DNA of 64,000 nt. It comes from Sphingomonadales bacterium (lineage in GTDB: Bacteria > Pseudomonadota > Alphaproteobacteria > Sphingomonadales > Sphingomonadaceae). Below the pieces are notes generated by a model, which was not told the DNA's origin, ran no database searches, and saw only the letters and a program-made list of their open reading frames with translations. This document shows positions 1 to 8,556 of this stretch, in pieces. The stretch lies in contig JADJGU010000001.1 in assembly GCA_016707885.1 (NCBI GenBank), positions 310,001 through 374,000 on the forward strand, written 5' to 3'. Positions within the stretch are counted from its first letter, which is position 1; each line of letters begins with the position of its first letter. Position numbers and translations under genes: made by a program.

Positions 1-430
1 TGATTAGCGTCGGCGGCATGAAACGGCGATAATCGAGCACCATCACCTTTTCGGGTGCATTGCGCACACTGACGGGGTTGTTCACCACCAGCGTCTCATG
101 CTCGATCCGCTCCAAAAGATGGGTCGCGGTGATATAGCCGACATGGAATGGCGGGTCTTGCCGCATCAAAACGACATCCACATCCGAACCAAGATCGATC
201 CTTTTGGGCTCCCCAAAGCGGAAATGCGCGCCCGCCACGCGCTGCAGGTCATAGACCGGATGGGCAAAGGCGGTCAGCCGGTCATTGGCATCAAGCGTCA
301 ACGTGCCGACATCATAATGCCAAACATCATAGCCACGCGCCTGCGCCGCGAGCATCAGCGCAAAGCTGCTGTCGCCGTTTATGTTGACGCCCGCCATCGG
401 GTCCATTTGCACCGCAACGCGCAAGCTCAT
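1..430 (-). CDS. gshB: Glutathione synthetase, N-terminal part (runs off window)
   Basis: Reads leftward from ATG at 428-430 and is still open at base 1, so about 143 N-terminal residues are present. The protein opens MSLRVAVQMDPM and continues with a GDSSFALMLAAQARG stretch, as in prokaryotic ATP-grasp glutathione synthetases, which join gamma-glutamylcysteine and glycine. The ATP-grasp catalytic half lies outside the window. An AG-rich ribosome site precedes the ATG, and only 18 bases separate it from yraN. The order rsmI-yraN-gshB is a common alphaproteobacterial arrangement, so the three are probably one transcript. Confidence 0.9.
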   Translation of the reverse strand, partial: MSLRVAVQMDPMAGVNINGDSSFALMLAAQARGYDVWHYDVGTLTLDANDRLTAFAHPVYDLQRVAGAHFRFGEPKRIDLGSDVDVVLMRQDPPFHVGYITATHLLERIEHETLVVNNPVSVRNAPEKVMVLDYRRFMPPTLI

Positions 431-448
431 CTGTTGCCCTCTTCTTCT

Positions 449-805
449 CTATCCGTGCCAGACGTTGACCAGATGGTGCGGCCAGCGCCAAGGTGCAACC
501 AATATCACGTCGATCCGCATATTTTCCGCGCCCTTGCCGTAGCGCGGGAGCAATTGCTCGGCCGCTGCCGCCACCCGGCGCAATCGCCAGCCGTCGATGG
601 CGGTCGACAGATCGCTTCGTTTCACCCGAGCCTTTACCTCGATGAATGCAACGGTTTTTCCCCGCCGCGCGATCAGGTCCACCTCTCCTCGAGGTGTCTT
701 GAGCCGTTGGCCGACAATGCGCCAGCCATGCAACCGCAGCCACCATGCAGCAATGGTTTCACCCCGCCGTCCGCGCTTTTCGGCCAGTTCGCGGCGGTTG
801 CTCAT
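449..805 (-). CDS. yraN: YraN family (UPF0102) endonuclease-fold protein
   Basis: 118 residues, the usual length for the family. The segment with RGEVDLIARR, followed about 12 residues later by FIEVKAR, is the PD-(D/E)XK nuclease-like core (E-V-D and E-V-K) typical of YraN proteins. Biological role is unsettled in the family. The ATG (803-805) overlaps the rsmI stop by four bases (ATGA), which implies translational coupling, and gshB follows after 18 bases. Confidence 0.92.
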   Translation of the reverse strand: MSNRRELAEKRGRRGETIAAWWLRLHGWRIVGQRLKTPRGEVDLIARRGKTVAFIEVKARVKRSDLSTAIDGWRLRRVAAAAEQLLPRYGKGAENMRIDVILVAPWRWPHHLVNVWHG

Positions 806-1683
806 GCGCCGGATTTAAGTGCCATGGCGCGCTCGTAAACCTCTGCCCGATCCACACCAAAGCGTTTGGCGATATCCTTGGCCGCTTTGGCGGGAGGTAG
901 GGTTTCAAGTGCATCCTTGAGCGCGCTTACATAATCGCCTTGTTCGGCTTGCACTTCACCCGGCGGACCAACGATCAGCACGATCTCCCCTTTGGGTTCG
1001 GCTTCGGCATAGCGTTCGGCAAGCTCGGGCAGCGTTCCCGATACCACTTCTTCGAATTTCTTAGTCAGCTCCCGCGCCACCACAGCTTCGCGCCCACTCA
1101 ACTGATCGGCGAGCGCCGCAAGTGTCGCACCCAATCTCTGGCCGCTTTCGTAAAAGACCAAGGTAGATTTTACATTTCCGATTTCGGCGATAGCATCACT
1201 GCGCGCCCTGGCTTTGGAGGGCAAGAAACCGGCGAACAGGAACCGGTCGGTCGGCAGGCCTGAAATCGAGAGGGCAGCAATCACGGCACTCGCCCCTGGC
1301 GCGGTGCTGACCGCTATTCCGGCCTCGCGCGCTGCACGCACCAGCTTATATCCGGGGTCGGAAATCAGCGGAGTTCCCGCATCCGAGACGAGCACGACCA
1401 CGCCTTCGCGCGCAACGGCGAGCAGGGCGTCACGATCCGCCTCGCTGCTGTGGTCATGATAGGGCCGCATGCGATTTTTAAGGCCCAAATGGTGCAAAAG
1501 CTTGCCCGTCACACGGCTGTCTTCCACCGCAATCAGATCGGCGGCGCGCAACATTTCGATGGCCCGTTGTGACATATCTGCCAGATTGCCGATAGGGGTG
1601 GCGACGATGTACAGGCCGGAATCAATTGCCTTGGCCGGAATTTCCGGCTCTGATGCAGCAAAATCATAAGGGTTGGAGGACAT
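802..1683 (-). CDS. rsmI: 16S rRNA (cytidine-1402-2'-O)-methyltransferase
   Basis: About 293 residues. Near the start it carries GLYIVATPIGNLADMS, the family signature of the tetrapyrrole-methylase fold RsmI, followed by AVEDSRVTGKLLHHLG and VLVSDAGTPLISDPG. RsmI methylates the ribose of C1402 in 16S rRNA using SAM. The reading frame stays open much further upstream (to 1866), but that stretch is antisense to the neighbouring lipoprotein. I chose ATG 1681-1683 (MSSNPYDF); ATG 1687-1689 is the alternative. The gene stands head to head with the PBP activator with almost no gap. It is the first gene of the rsmI-yraN-gshB unit. Confidence 0.93.
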   Translation of the reverse strand: MSSNPYDFAASEPEIPAKAIDSGLYIVATPIGNLADMSQRAIEMLRAADLIAVEDSRVTGKLLHHLGLKNRMRPYHDHSSEADRDALLAVAREGVVVLVSDAGTPLISDPGYKLVRAAREAGIAVSTAPGASAVIAALSISGLPTDRFLFAGFLPSKARARSDAIAEIGNVKSTLVFYESGQRLGATLAALADQLSGREAVVARELTKKFEEVVSGTLPELAERYAEAEPKGEIVLIVGPPGEVQAEQGDYVSALKDALETLPPAKAAKDIAKRFGVDRAEVYERAMALKSGA

Positions 1684-1687
1684 AAGC

Positions 1688-2899
1688 ATGACCATTGCAG
1701 CAACGATGGCTGCGCCGCAAGCGCAGTCGGGCAGCATCGGTTCGATGGCGAAACGCGCAGCGGCTCTGTTTGCGCTGATGTTCCTTGCAGCTTGCCAGTC
1801 GGTGATCCCGAAAGGTGGGCAGACTCCCGATGGTCCCCCGCCGGTGGTGACACCCGATCCGGGCAATGTCGTGCTATCTGACGGCGACCGTCACAGGGTG
1901 GCGTTGTTGTTGCCCGTAAGCGGTGCCGATGGCGATGTCGGCCAGTCGATTGCCAATGCGACCACGCTGGCCCTGCTCGACACGCGCAACACCAATATCC
2001 GCATGACGACCTACGACACCGCATTGGGCGTTGATGCAGCGGTGAAAAAGGCAGTTGCCGATGGTAACAAGCTGATCCTCGGCCCGCTGCGCAGCGACGA
2101 TGTGGTTGCTGTTGCCAATGTCGCCAAGCCTGCGGGTGTACCGATGATCAGTTTCTCAAACGATGTGGGTTCAGCGGGACCGAATGTATTCCTGCTCGGC
2201 CACCTGCCATCGCAATCAATCGATCGCGTCGTGAAATATGCCAAGGCGCAGGGCTACACCCGCTTTGGCGGCATCGTGCCCAAATCGGTCTATGGTCAGC
2301 GCGCGCTTTCGAACATGACCAATTCGGTGCGGGCTGCTGGTGGGGCGCTGGTTTCGGTGCAGGAAATTGACGGGTCAACTGTCTCGATCGATGCCGCCGC
2401 ACGCAAGTTGAATGCGGCGGGTGTAATTGATGCCGTTTTGATTGCTGACAATGGCCGGGTTGCAATTGCGACCGTGCCTGCTCTGCGCAAGGCAGGCCTT
2501 TCCAGCGCCAAAGTGTTGGGAACCGATTTGTGGAACATCGATGCCAGCGTTGCAGCCAACCCGATGATGCGGGGCGCTTGGTTCGCCAGCGTTTCAGACG
2601 GCATGTATCGCCAATATGCCGACAAATATCGCGCCCGCTTCGGTCGCGCACCTTCGCGCCTGTCGAGCCTTGGCTATGACTCGGTGCTGTTGGTCGCCCG
2701 TGTGGCCCAGAACTGGAAGGTGGGCAGCCGCTTCCCGGTTAGCCGCTTGACCGATACCGATGGCTTCATTGGCATCGACGGAGCCTTCCGCTTCGCCGCC
2801 AATGGCATGTCCGAACGCATGCTGGAGGTGCAGGAGGTGCAGGCGGGCAAATATGTGACCGTCGATGCCGCCCCGCGCGGCTTTGTGCCCGCGAAATAG
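1688..2899 (+). CDS. Penicillin-binding protein activator lipoprotein (LpoA/LppC-like)
   Basis: 403 residues. The N-terminal region ends in the lipobox LAAC, so this is an exported lipoprotein. The rest has the periplasmic-binding-protein fold of the 'penicillin-binding protein activator' family (HRVALLLPVSGADGDVGQSI, later LILGPLRSDDVVAVANVA). Relatives of LpoA stimulate class A PBPs from the outer membrane. GGAGGA at 1675-1680 sits seven bases before ATG 1688 and decides that start over the in-frame TTG at 1673. That ribosome site lies inside the first codons of divergent rsmI. Confidence 0.85.
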   Translation: MTIAATMAAPQAQSGSIGSMAKRAAALFALMFLAACQSVIPKGGQTPDGPPPVVTPDPGNVVLSDGDRHRVALLLPVSGADGDVGQSIANATTLALLDTRNTNIRMTTYDTALGVDAAVKKAVADGNKLILGPLRSDDVVAVANVAKPAGVPMISFSNDVGSAGPNVFLLGHLPSQSIDRVVKYAKAQGYTRFGGIVPKSVYGQRALSNMTNSVRAAGGALVSVQEIDGSTVSIDAAARKLNAAGVIDAVLIADNGRVAIATVPALRKAGLSSAKVLGTDLWNIDASVAANPMMRGAWFASVSDGMYRQYADKYRARFGRAPSRLSSLGYDSVLLVARVAQNWKVGSRFPVSRLTDTDGFIGIDGAFRFAANGMSERMLEVQEVQAGKYVTVDAAPRGFVPAK

Positions 2900-2910
2900 C
2901 ATAGCGGCAT

Positions 2911-3411
2911 ATGCCGATTGAACAGGCCCGCCGCTATATGGAGGCCGCGCTTGATCTGGCGCGGCAGGCGGCGGCGGCGGGCGAAGTTCCCGTCGGCGCG
3001 ATTGTCGTCAAGGATGGTGCAATTATAGGCCGTGGCGGCAATCGCCCGATTGCGGGCCACGACCCCACCGCCCATGCCGAAATCGTAGCGCTGCGTGAAG
3101 CGGCGGCTACGCTTGGCACCGACCGACTCATCGGTTGCGACCTGTGGGTCACGCTGGAGCCCTGCGCCATGTGCGCTGGCGCCATCGCCCATGCCCGCAT
3201 CGCCCGGCTCTATTATGGCGCGAGTGATCCCAAGGGCGGCGCTGTCGAGCATGGCCCAAGGCTGTTTGAACAGCCCACCGTGCATCATCGGCCAGAAGTG
3301 TATGGCGGGATTTGTGGGGAAGATTCCAGCAGAGCTGCTGAAAGCCTTTTTCAGCGAGCGCCGCTAAGCCAGATTTTTCTGGAAAAACGCCATCGTTCGG
3401 CTCCACGATAG
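2911..3411 (+). CDS. tadA: tRNA(adenine34) deaminase TadA, 3' end frameshifted
   Basis: Zinc deaminase that makes inosine at the wobble base of tRNA-Arg. HAEIVALREA and LEPCAMCAGAI are the catalytic HAE and PCxxC motifs. The frame as read runs to 3411 with a nonsense tail and overlaps the convergent hydrolase by 48 bases. Shifting one base near 3311-3325 restores the family C-terminus (...AELLKAFFSERR) and a stop at 3365-3367, which abuts the neighbour's stop at 3364. Removing one T from GATTCC at 3323-3327 gives GICGEDPAELL, a natural join; removing a T from the TTT at 3311-3313 also works. The enzyme is normally essential, so a base-calling error is more likely than a real defect. Confidence 0.9.
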   Translation: MPIEQARRYMEAALDLARQAAAAGEVPVGAIVVKDGAIIGRGGNRPIAGHDPTAHAEIVALREAAATLGTDRLIGCDLWVTLEPCAMCAGAIAHARIARLYYGASDPKGGAVEHGPRLFEQPTVHHRPEVYGGICGEDSSRAAESLFQRAPLSQIFLEKRHRSAPR

Positions 3412-4254
3412 TTCTGCCGCCGCCTTGTCGTAACGCGGTGTGGTATCATTGTGGAAGCCGTGCTGCGTGCCAGCGTAATAGTGCACCTCGAACGGCTTCT
3501 GGTTCGCCAGCAGCGCTGCCTGATAGGGTAACGCAGCGGCATTGATGCGCTCGTCATTCTCGGCATAGTGGATCAGCAAAGGCGCTTTGATCGAGGGCAC
3601 CTCTGTAGCTGTCGGCTGGCGCCCATAATAGGGAACCGAGGCCGACAGTTCGGGACAGGCAACCGCCAGCGCATTGCAGATGCCGCCTCCATAGCAAAAA
3701 CCGACCGCACCGACCTTGCCGGTCGATTTGCCATGCAACCGCAGAAAATCGAACGAGGCGATGAAATCTTCGAACAGTTTTTTCGGATCAAGTTTGGCCT
3801 GCAATTCGCGGCCCTTGTCATCGCTTCCCGGATAGCCACCGACCGACGTCAACCCGTCAGGTGCAAAGGCCAGATAACCGGCCTTGGCAAGGCGACGCGC
3901 AACATCTTCGATATAGGGGTTGAGCCCGCGGTTTTCGTGGATCACCAACACTGCCGGGATCTTGCCCTTCGCCTTGGCAGGCATTGCGAGCAGGCCTGAA
4001 ATCGTCCCATGGCCTTTCGGGCTGGCGACACTCGGGCGCTCGGTTTTGATTGCAGGATCATCTGCCTTCACCTGCTGCGCCGAGGCATAGTCCGGGCGCA
4101 ATTGATCAAAAATCATCGCCCCTGTAACACCAGCTGCGGCAAATTTCCCGGCCTGTGCGATAAACTCGCGTTTGCTCAATTTGCCATGCACATAGCCGTC
4201 GAAAATTTCGAGGATTGCCGGATGAAAATCGGCTGCGGTTTTGCGTTCTGCCAT
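3364..4254 (-). CDS. Dienelactone hydrolase family protein
   Basis: 296 residues from ATG 4252-4254 (MAERKTAADFHP). It is an alpha/beta hydrolase with the nucleophile elbow VGFCYGGG (Cys in the dienelactone-hydrolase style), an acid region HYAENDERINAA and histidine at GTQHGFHND. The N-terminal 60 residues, including GKFAAAGVTGAM, resemble the short twin-arginine-like leader seen in many secreted members of this family, though the two arginines are not adjacent. The substrate cannot be told from sequence. It starts two bases after the LytTR regulator stop and probably belongs to that operon. Confidence 0.85.
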   Translation of the reverse strand: MAERKTAADFHPAILEIFDGYVHGKLSKREFIAQAGKFAAAGVTGAMIFDQLRPDYASAQQVKADDPAIKTERPSVASPKGHGTISGLLAMPAKAKGKIPAVLVIHENRGLNPYIEDVARRLAKAGYLAFAPDGLTSVGGYPGSDDKGRELQAKLDPKKLFEDFIASFDFLRLHGKSTGKVGAVGFCYGGGICNALAVACPELSASVPYYGRQPTATEVPSIKAPLLIHYAENDERINAAALPYQAALLANQKPFEVHYYAGTQHGFHNDTTPRYDKAAAELSWSRTMAFFQKNLA

Positions 4255-4256
4255 CG

Positions 4257-5057
4257 TCAATGCACAAACCTCGCTACCACGTCGCGATAGCTGCGGCTGA
4301 CCTTTACCTGCGCGCCCGATTCGAGAATCAGGAAGCATTCGCCATTGGTGTGCGGCTTCACCTGCCGGACAAGGTCGAGATTGACGATCTTCGAACGGTG
4401 CACACGCTGGAAGGTGCGCGGGTCTAGCCGCTTTTCCAAGTCCTTCATCGTTTCGCGCAGGATTAAGGAGTTATCCGCGGTGATGATGCACATATAGTCA
4501 CCCGCCGCCTCAATCCGTTCGATCGTGTCGACGTCAACGCGGAAAATCTGGCCGCGATCCTTGACGTTGATCAGCTTTTCAAACCGACTGCTCGACATTT
4601 CCTCGTCCGCAGGCGGCATGTTTTCGGCGGCTTCGGGTGCCACTTCGTTGATCACGCTGCGCAGACGCTCAATCTCTTCGGAGGTCCGCTTGTCAGCCAG
4701 ACGGTTGCGCACCCGTTCCATTGTGTCTGCCAGCCGATCGGGCTCGACCGGCTTCATCAGATAGTCGATCGCCTGCGCTTCGAACGCCTTGATGGCATGT
4801 TCGCTATAGGCAGTGACAAAAACGAACAGCGGCGGATCGATATCCATCACGCCCTGCACCACCGAAAAGCCGTCAAATCCCGGCATCTGGATATCGAGGA
4901 AGACCAGATCGGGTTTCAGCGTCTTGATCTTGCGGATTGCCTCCCGCCCGTTCAGGCAAGTGGCTACAATCTCCACATCGTCGAAAGCTTCCAGCCGCAG
5001 CTGAAGGCCCTGTGTCGCCAATTTTTCGTCATCGACCAGGATGGTGCGAATAGTCAT
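4257..5057 (-). CDS. LytTR-type response regulator
   Basis: 266 residues. The receiver domain covers about residues 3-120, with the acidic pair VDDE near residue 9 and the phospho-acceptor Asp55 in LVFLDIQMPG. The C-terminal LytTR DNA-binding domain covers about residues 160-262 (FRVDVDTIERIEAAGDYMC, then FQRVHRSKIVNL). It overlaps the upstream sensor kinase by four bases, so the two form a cognate pair of the LytS/AlgZ-LytR/AlgR kind. The target genes are unknown; the downstream dienelactone hydrolase is co-oriented. Confidence 0.93.
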   Translation of the reverse strand: MTIRTILVDDEKLATQGLQLRLEAFDDVEIVATCLNGREAIRKIKTLKPDLVFLDIQMPGFDGFSVVQGVMDIDPPLFVFVTAYSEHAIKAFEAQAIDYLMKPVEPDRLADTMERVRNRLADKRTSEEIERLRSVINEVAPEAAENMPPADEEMSSSRFEKLINVKDRGQIFRVDVDTIERIEAAGDYMCIITADNSLILRETMKDLEKRLDPRTFQRVHRSKIVNLDLVRQVKPHTNGECFLILESGAQVKVSRSYRDVVARFVH

Positions 5058-6211
5058 GCGGTTACTGCTCCTTGAACACCGACGCCCGCTGTTACCGCCG
5101 GTGCCTCGATGGCTAGTGTTTCGCCCCCGCTGTTTTTGGTCTGATAGGGAAATTCTATCACAACCTCAAATCCTCCGCCGCTCCTTGTGTAGCTGTCGAA
5201 GCGTTGATCGTCGCCATAGGCCTGTAACAGCCGCTCGCGCGTATTGGCCATGCCAACCCCTGTCGACAATTTGGGGTCGGGCAGGCTCGACTGCAACCCC
5301 GGCCCGGTATCGGCAACGATAATCCGCACCCGATCCCCGACGCGGCGGGCGTTGATCGAAATGTCTGCGCCGTCCTCTTGCGGGGTGACCGCATATTTGA
5401 TCGCATTTTCAACCAAAGGCTGCAGCAACAGCGAAGGAACCAGGGCTTCGACCACATCGTCGTCTATATCGAAATCGGTCCGCAGCCTTTCTTCGAACCG
5501 CATCTTTTCAATATCTAGATAGAGTTTCAGCGTTTCAACCTCTTGCGACAGCGTCACTTTTGCCTCTGCCTCATTTATCAAGGTAAAGCGCAGGAAGGAG
5601 GATAGCCGCGACAGCATGGCGTTTGCCTGCTCGGTTTGTTTGAGCAGCACAAGCGTCGAAATACTGTTCAGCGTGTTGAACAGGAAATGCGGGTTCAGCT
5701 GATAGCGCAGCATCGTCAACTGCGCGCTGGTCGCTGCGGCCTCCAGCCGCAACAGCTGGTCCGCCTGTTCTTCTGCGCGGACGAAATAGTTGATTGCGTA
5801 ATACAGCGCCGACCAACCGCCGAGCAGCAAACCGTCCTTGAACAGGGCACCCAGCACCAGTTGCGCAAATGGGGTCTGGTCAGCGCCTTCGACAATCGTC
5901 TGCACGACCCAGGTGTCGATATAGGCGTACAGCATCGTCGCCAGCATCACCGAGAAGAACGTTGCACCCCAGGTTATCAGGGGTCGCTGGTTGATGACAT
6001 TCCGGAACACCACCGACAGCAGCAGCGATATCGAATAGCCGGTCACCGACGAAATCAGCACCGGTAGCAGGAAATCGAGCGGCCGGTTATTGGCTATGCC
6101 TGTCGCTGCATATAGCGCCGTCGCCCCGCCCCAGCCAGCGCTGTGCAGGTTCCAGAACGCCCGGTTCTTGTCCGAAAAGAAGGGCTGGTCACCCAGTTCG
6201 AGTACGGCCAT
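5054..6211 (-). CDS. Membrane sensor histidine kinase (LytS/AlgZ-like)
   Basis: 385 residues. Four hydrophobic segments in the first 150 residues anchor it in the membrane. The His_kinase box LNPHFLFNTLNSIS carries the phospho-histidine, and the C-terminal HATPase domain has the N box LVENAIKYAV and the glycine motif ADTGPGLQSS followed by GVGMANTRERL. This is the kinase of the response regulator that follows with a four-base overlap. No periplasmic sensor domain of size is visible, so the signal is likely sensed within the membrane. Confidence 0.93.
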   Translation of the reverse strand: MAVLELGDQPFFSDKNRAFWNLHSAGWGGATALYAATGIANNRPLDFLLPVLISSVTGYSISLLLSVVFRNVINQRPLITWGATFFSVMLATMLYAYIDTWVVQTIVEGADQTPFAQLVLGALFKDGLLLGGWSALYYAINYFVRAEEQADQLLRLEAAATSAQLTMLRYQLNPHFLFNTLNSISTLVLLKQTEQANAMLSRLSSFLRFTLINEAEAKVTLSQEVETLKLYLDIEKMRFEERLRTDFDIDDDVVEALVPSLLLQPLVENAIKYAVTPQEDGADISINARRVGDRVRIIVADTGPGLQSSLPDPKLSTGVGMANTRERLLQAYGDDQRFDSYTRSGGGFEVVIEFPYQTKNSGGETLAIEAPAVTAGVGVQGAVTA

Positions 6212-6310
6212 CGATATCGTCTAGCGCGAAAAGTCCGGCCCATGAAGCCCTTGTTTGCACCCGACGATGTGATAGCGTGTTATCGGGATAAAAAATGAGG
6301 AGCAACCGGC

Positions 6311-6904
6311 ATGAGCGAAGGACACAGCCGCGCCACATTCAGCGATATGTCGCAAAGCACACAGGAAGACTGGGCTGCGATCATGGTCGAACAGGCCCCA
6401 TTTGCGCGCAGCGGCGGTGCAAGGGTGCTGGACCATCTGCGTCTACTGGCGGGCGATTATGGCGGTTTCCCGGTCGACCGATTAACCCACTGCCTGCAAA
6501 CCGCGACCCGCGCGCATCGCGATGGCCGGAGCGAAGATTATGTCGTCATGGCGCTGGTCCATGACATTGGCGATACGCTGGGTGCTTACAACCACCCAGA
6601 TATCGCCGCTGCGATCTTAAAGCCCTTCGTCTCCGAAGAATTGCACTGGATTGTCGAACATCACGGCATTTTTCAGGGCGTGAATTTCTTCCACCATATC
6701 GGGCTGGATCGCGACATGCGCGAAAAGTTTCGCGGGAATGTGCATTTCGATGCGACGGCGGAGTTTATCGAGAAATATGACTGCCCAGCTTTTGACCCCG
6801 ACTATGATACGCTCCCTCTCGAATTTTTCGAGCCTATGGTCATGCGGCTGTTCGAAAAGCCGCTGAACAGCATCTACAAAAAGGCAATGGACAAAGCAGC
6901 TTGA
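6311..6904 (+). CDS. HD domain protein
   Basis: 197 residues with the motif VMALVHDIGDTLG (HD) at about residues 78-90, an upstream LTHCLQTATRAHRDG histidine cluster and a downstream HHGIFQG. This spacing resembles the compact HD-domain oxygenase/phosphohydrolase group related to PhnZ and myo-inositol oxygenase; which chemistry applies is not decidable here. The ATG follows GAGGAG by seven bases. It stands alone, divergent from the sensor kinase and followed by a hairpin. Confidence 0.75.
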   Translation: MSEGHSRATFSDMSQSTQEDWAAIMVEQAPFARSGGARVLDHLRLLAGDYGGFPVDRLTHCLQTATRAHRDGRSEDYVVMALVHDIGDTLGAYNHPDIAAAILKPFVSEELHWIVEHHGIFQGVNFFHHIGLDRDMREKFRGNVHFDATAEFIEKYDCPAFDPDYDTLPLEFFEPMVMRLFEKPLNSIYKKAMDKAA

Positions 6905-6916
6905 GCGCAAAGAAAA

Positions 6917-6940
6917 GGGCCGTCCCTGAAGGAACGGCCC
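6917..6940 (-). terminator. Bidirectional hairpin terminator candidate
   Basis: GGGCCGT pairs with ACGGCCC around a ten-base middle that itself can pair TCC with GGA. Read on the minus strand the stem is followed by TTTTCTTT, which fits a rho-independent terminator for the leftward secreted protein gene (7039-7458). On the plus strand it follows the HD gene stop by 13 bases but has no T tract. Confidence 0.6.
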
Positions 6941-7038
6941 AAAGCGGCATATAGCCAGTTAGGGAGGAAAGCGTGCCCCATGAAAGGCACATCCCGGTTA
7001 TAGGCCAAGATGGTTAACAAGCGCTTAAAGGGAGCGGA

Positions 7039-7458
7039 TCAGCATGGGCCGCTGCGGCGAGCCTCAGCTGAGAAGGAAAATGGCGATCCATTTTGGATGC
7101 CCTGTGACTGAATCTGCACCAGCCGGTCATTTTCCTTGCGGATAGTCGTCAGCCCCTGACCTGCGCCTTTGCACGAATAGCTGATCGTCACCGACGTCGG
7201 CGTCGATTTGACCGTGAAGTGGTTGCACTGCGCATTATTGCCATGCTGAATCTGCGCAAGATAACGCGATTCACCAAGACACAATTGGCTGACCGTCAGA
7301 CTGGCCGCATTGCTGCCAACCGGGCGCAACTGCCAACGTCCGCGTTCCAGCGTATCAAGCAATCCGGACGAATCCGATTGCGCCAGCGCATGGGCAGACG
7401 CGCCTACACAAACGGCCATCAACGCCGTGATACTTGTGACCAGCAGTTTAGATTTCAT
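7039..7458 (-). CDS. Secreted DUF3617-like protein
   Basis: 139 residues from ATG 7456-7458. The signal peptide MKSKLLVTSITALMAVC...AHALAQ is followed by a mature domain beginning LERGRWQLRPVG, with cysteines at LCLGE, QCNHF, YSCKG and a terminal Cys. The layout (short exported domain opening with G-x-W, paired cysteines and a final Cys) fits DUF3617. A paralogue-like protein lies at 12173-12589. The longer upstream frame was rejected because the signal peptide starts at the chosen ATG. Function unknown. Confidence 0.7.
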   Translation of the reverse strand: MKSKLLVTSITALMAVCVGASAHALAQSDSSGLLDTLERGRWQLRPVGSNAASLTVSQLCLGESRYLAQIQHGNNAQCNHFTVKSTPTSVTISYSCKGAGQGLTTIRKENDRLVQIQSQGIQNGSPFSFSAEARRSGPC

Positions 7459-7635
7459 GTTGTCTCGTTCCGCGGTTAAAATTGCCCCAGCGACCCGACC
7501 CATTTGTCTTTTCGGTATCTCTGTCCGATTTGTATCAATGCACACGATAAACCGTGCTTCATGAACGATAAGTCGCACGAACGAGGTTAATCGAGGCTGA
7601 ATGATTCAAGTCTGGGGCAGCCGCCCACTGCGGAA

Positions 7636-8556
7636 TCAGTTGGACAGGCTCGCCAGACTGATCGGGAAAGTGCGCGAACAAAATTCGCAATTCACGACAA
7701 TGTCGCCTTGTTCGTCGGCCATTTCGACACGTTCGGACGCTGGGAAGCGGGCGATTACATCGCGAATATGATGAGGATCGCAGCGGCAGCCTTTGGTCAT
7801 CGGTGGTGCTGGTTCGATGCGCACCTGCTGCTCCTCATGGAACAGCCGCCAGGCAATTTCTTCGAGCGGCAAATCAGGGTCAACCAGTTCCGCAGCCGTT
7901 ATCGTTTCCGACAAAATCCGCACATGCTCCCAATCCGGATGGTCCGCGCGGGCATGCAGACGCTCACGCCCGACTTCTCCATCGGGCAGATACTGCACCA
8001 TCAGGCCGCCCGCGATGCAGCGGCCACCCACATGGTCAATGGCGACGCGAATGAAGGTTGGCAGCTGTTCGGACTGGTCGAAATATTGCACCGCCGCGTC
8101 GGACAGGGTGTCGCCTTCCAGCGGCACGATGCCCTGATAGCGACCGCCAGCTTGCGCATCGGGAAATGGCCGGTCAAAGGTGACCGCCAGATAGCCCTTG
8201 CCGAACAGCGCGAACAGATTGGGGTCGGCTGGAACTTCGGCAAGCTTGACCAGATCGAACTGTGCATAACCGCGCACGGCACCGTCGATATAGTCGCATA
8301 CCAACAGCGAGATTGGCCCATTTTCGGTCTGTGCCTGCATCGTCAGCTGGCCTTCACGATCCTTCAAGGTGGTACCCAGAAGTGCGGTCAAAACCAATGC
8401 CTCGGCGAGGATTTTCTCGACCGCTGGCGGATAGGCATGTGCTGCCAGCACATCATTGAGTACGGCATCGAGCCGCACCAAACGCCCGCGTGCGTTCAGC
8501 GCGGGTATCGAAAAGCGCAATGGCTGATCGCATCGGGTTTCCGACTGGTCGGACAT
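7636..8556 (-). CDS. hslO: Hsp33 redox-activated chaperone
   Basis: 306 residues. The C-terminal redox switch is visible as CRCDPHH and, about 30 residues on, CEFC, the CxC...CxxC zinc site of Hsp33. It is a cytosolic holdase chaperone activated when oxidative stress releases the zinc. I start at ATG 8554-8556 (MSDQSETR), because this ATG shares a base with the argF stop (TGATG) and the extra six upstream residues would lie inside argF. Last gene of the argD-argF-hslO operon. Confidence 0.94.
   Translation of the reverse strand: MSDQSETRCDQPLRFSIPALNARGRLVRLDAVLNDVLAAHAYPPAVEKILAEALVLTALLGTTLKDREGQLTMQAQTENGPISLLVCDYIDGAVRGYAQFDLVKLAEVPADPNLFALFGKGYLAVTFDRPFPDAQAGGRYQGIVPLEGDTLSDAAVQYFDQSEQLPTFIRVAIDHVGGRCIAGGLMVQYLPDGEVGRERLHARADHPDWEHVRILSETITAAELVDPDLPLEEIAWRLFHEEQQVRIEPAPPMTKGCRCDPHHIRDVIARFPASERVEMADEQGDIVVNCEFCSRTFPISLASLSN

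Noticed and set aside
1673..1675. TTG start for the PBP activator
   Set aside because: It would put GGAGGA inside the coding sequence; the ATG at 1688 has the correct spacing to that site.
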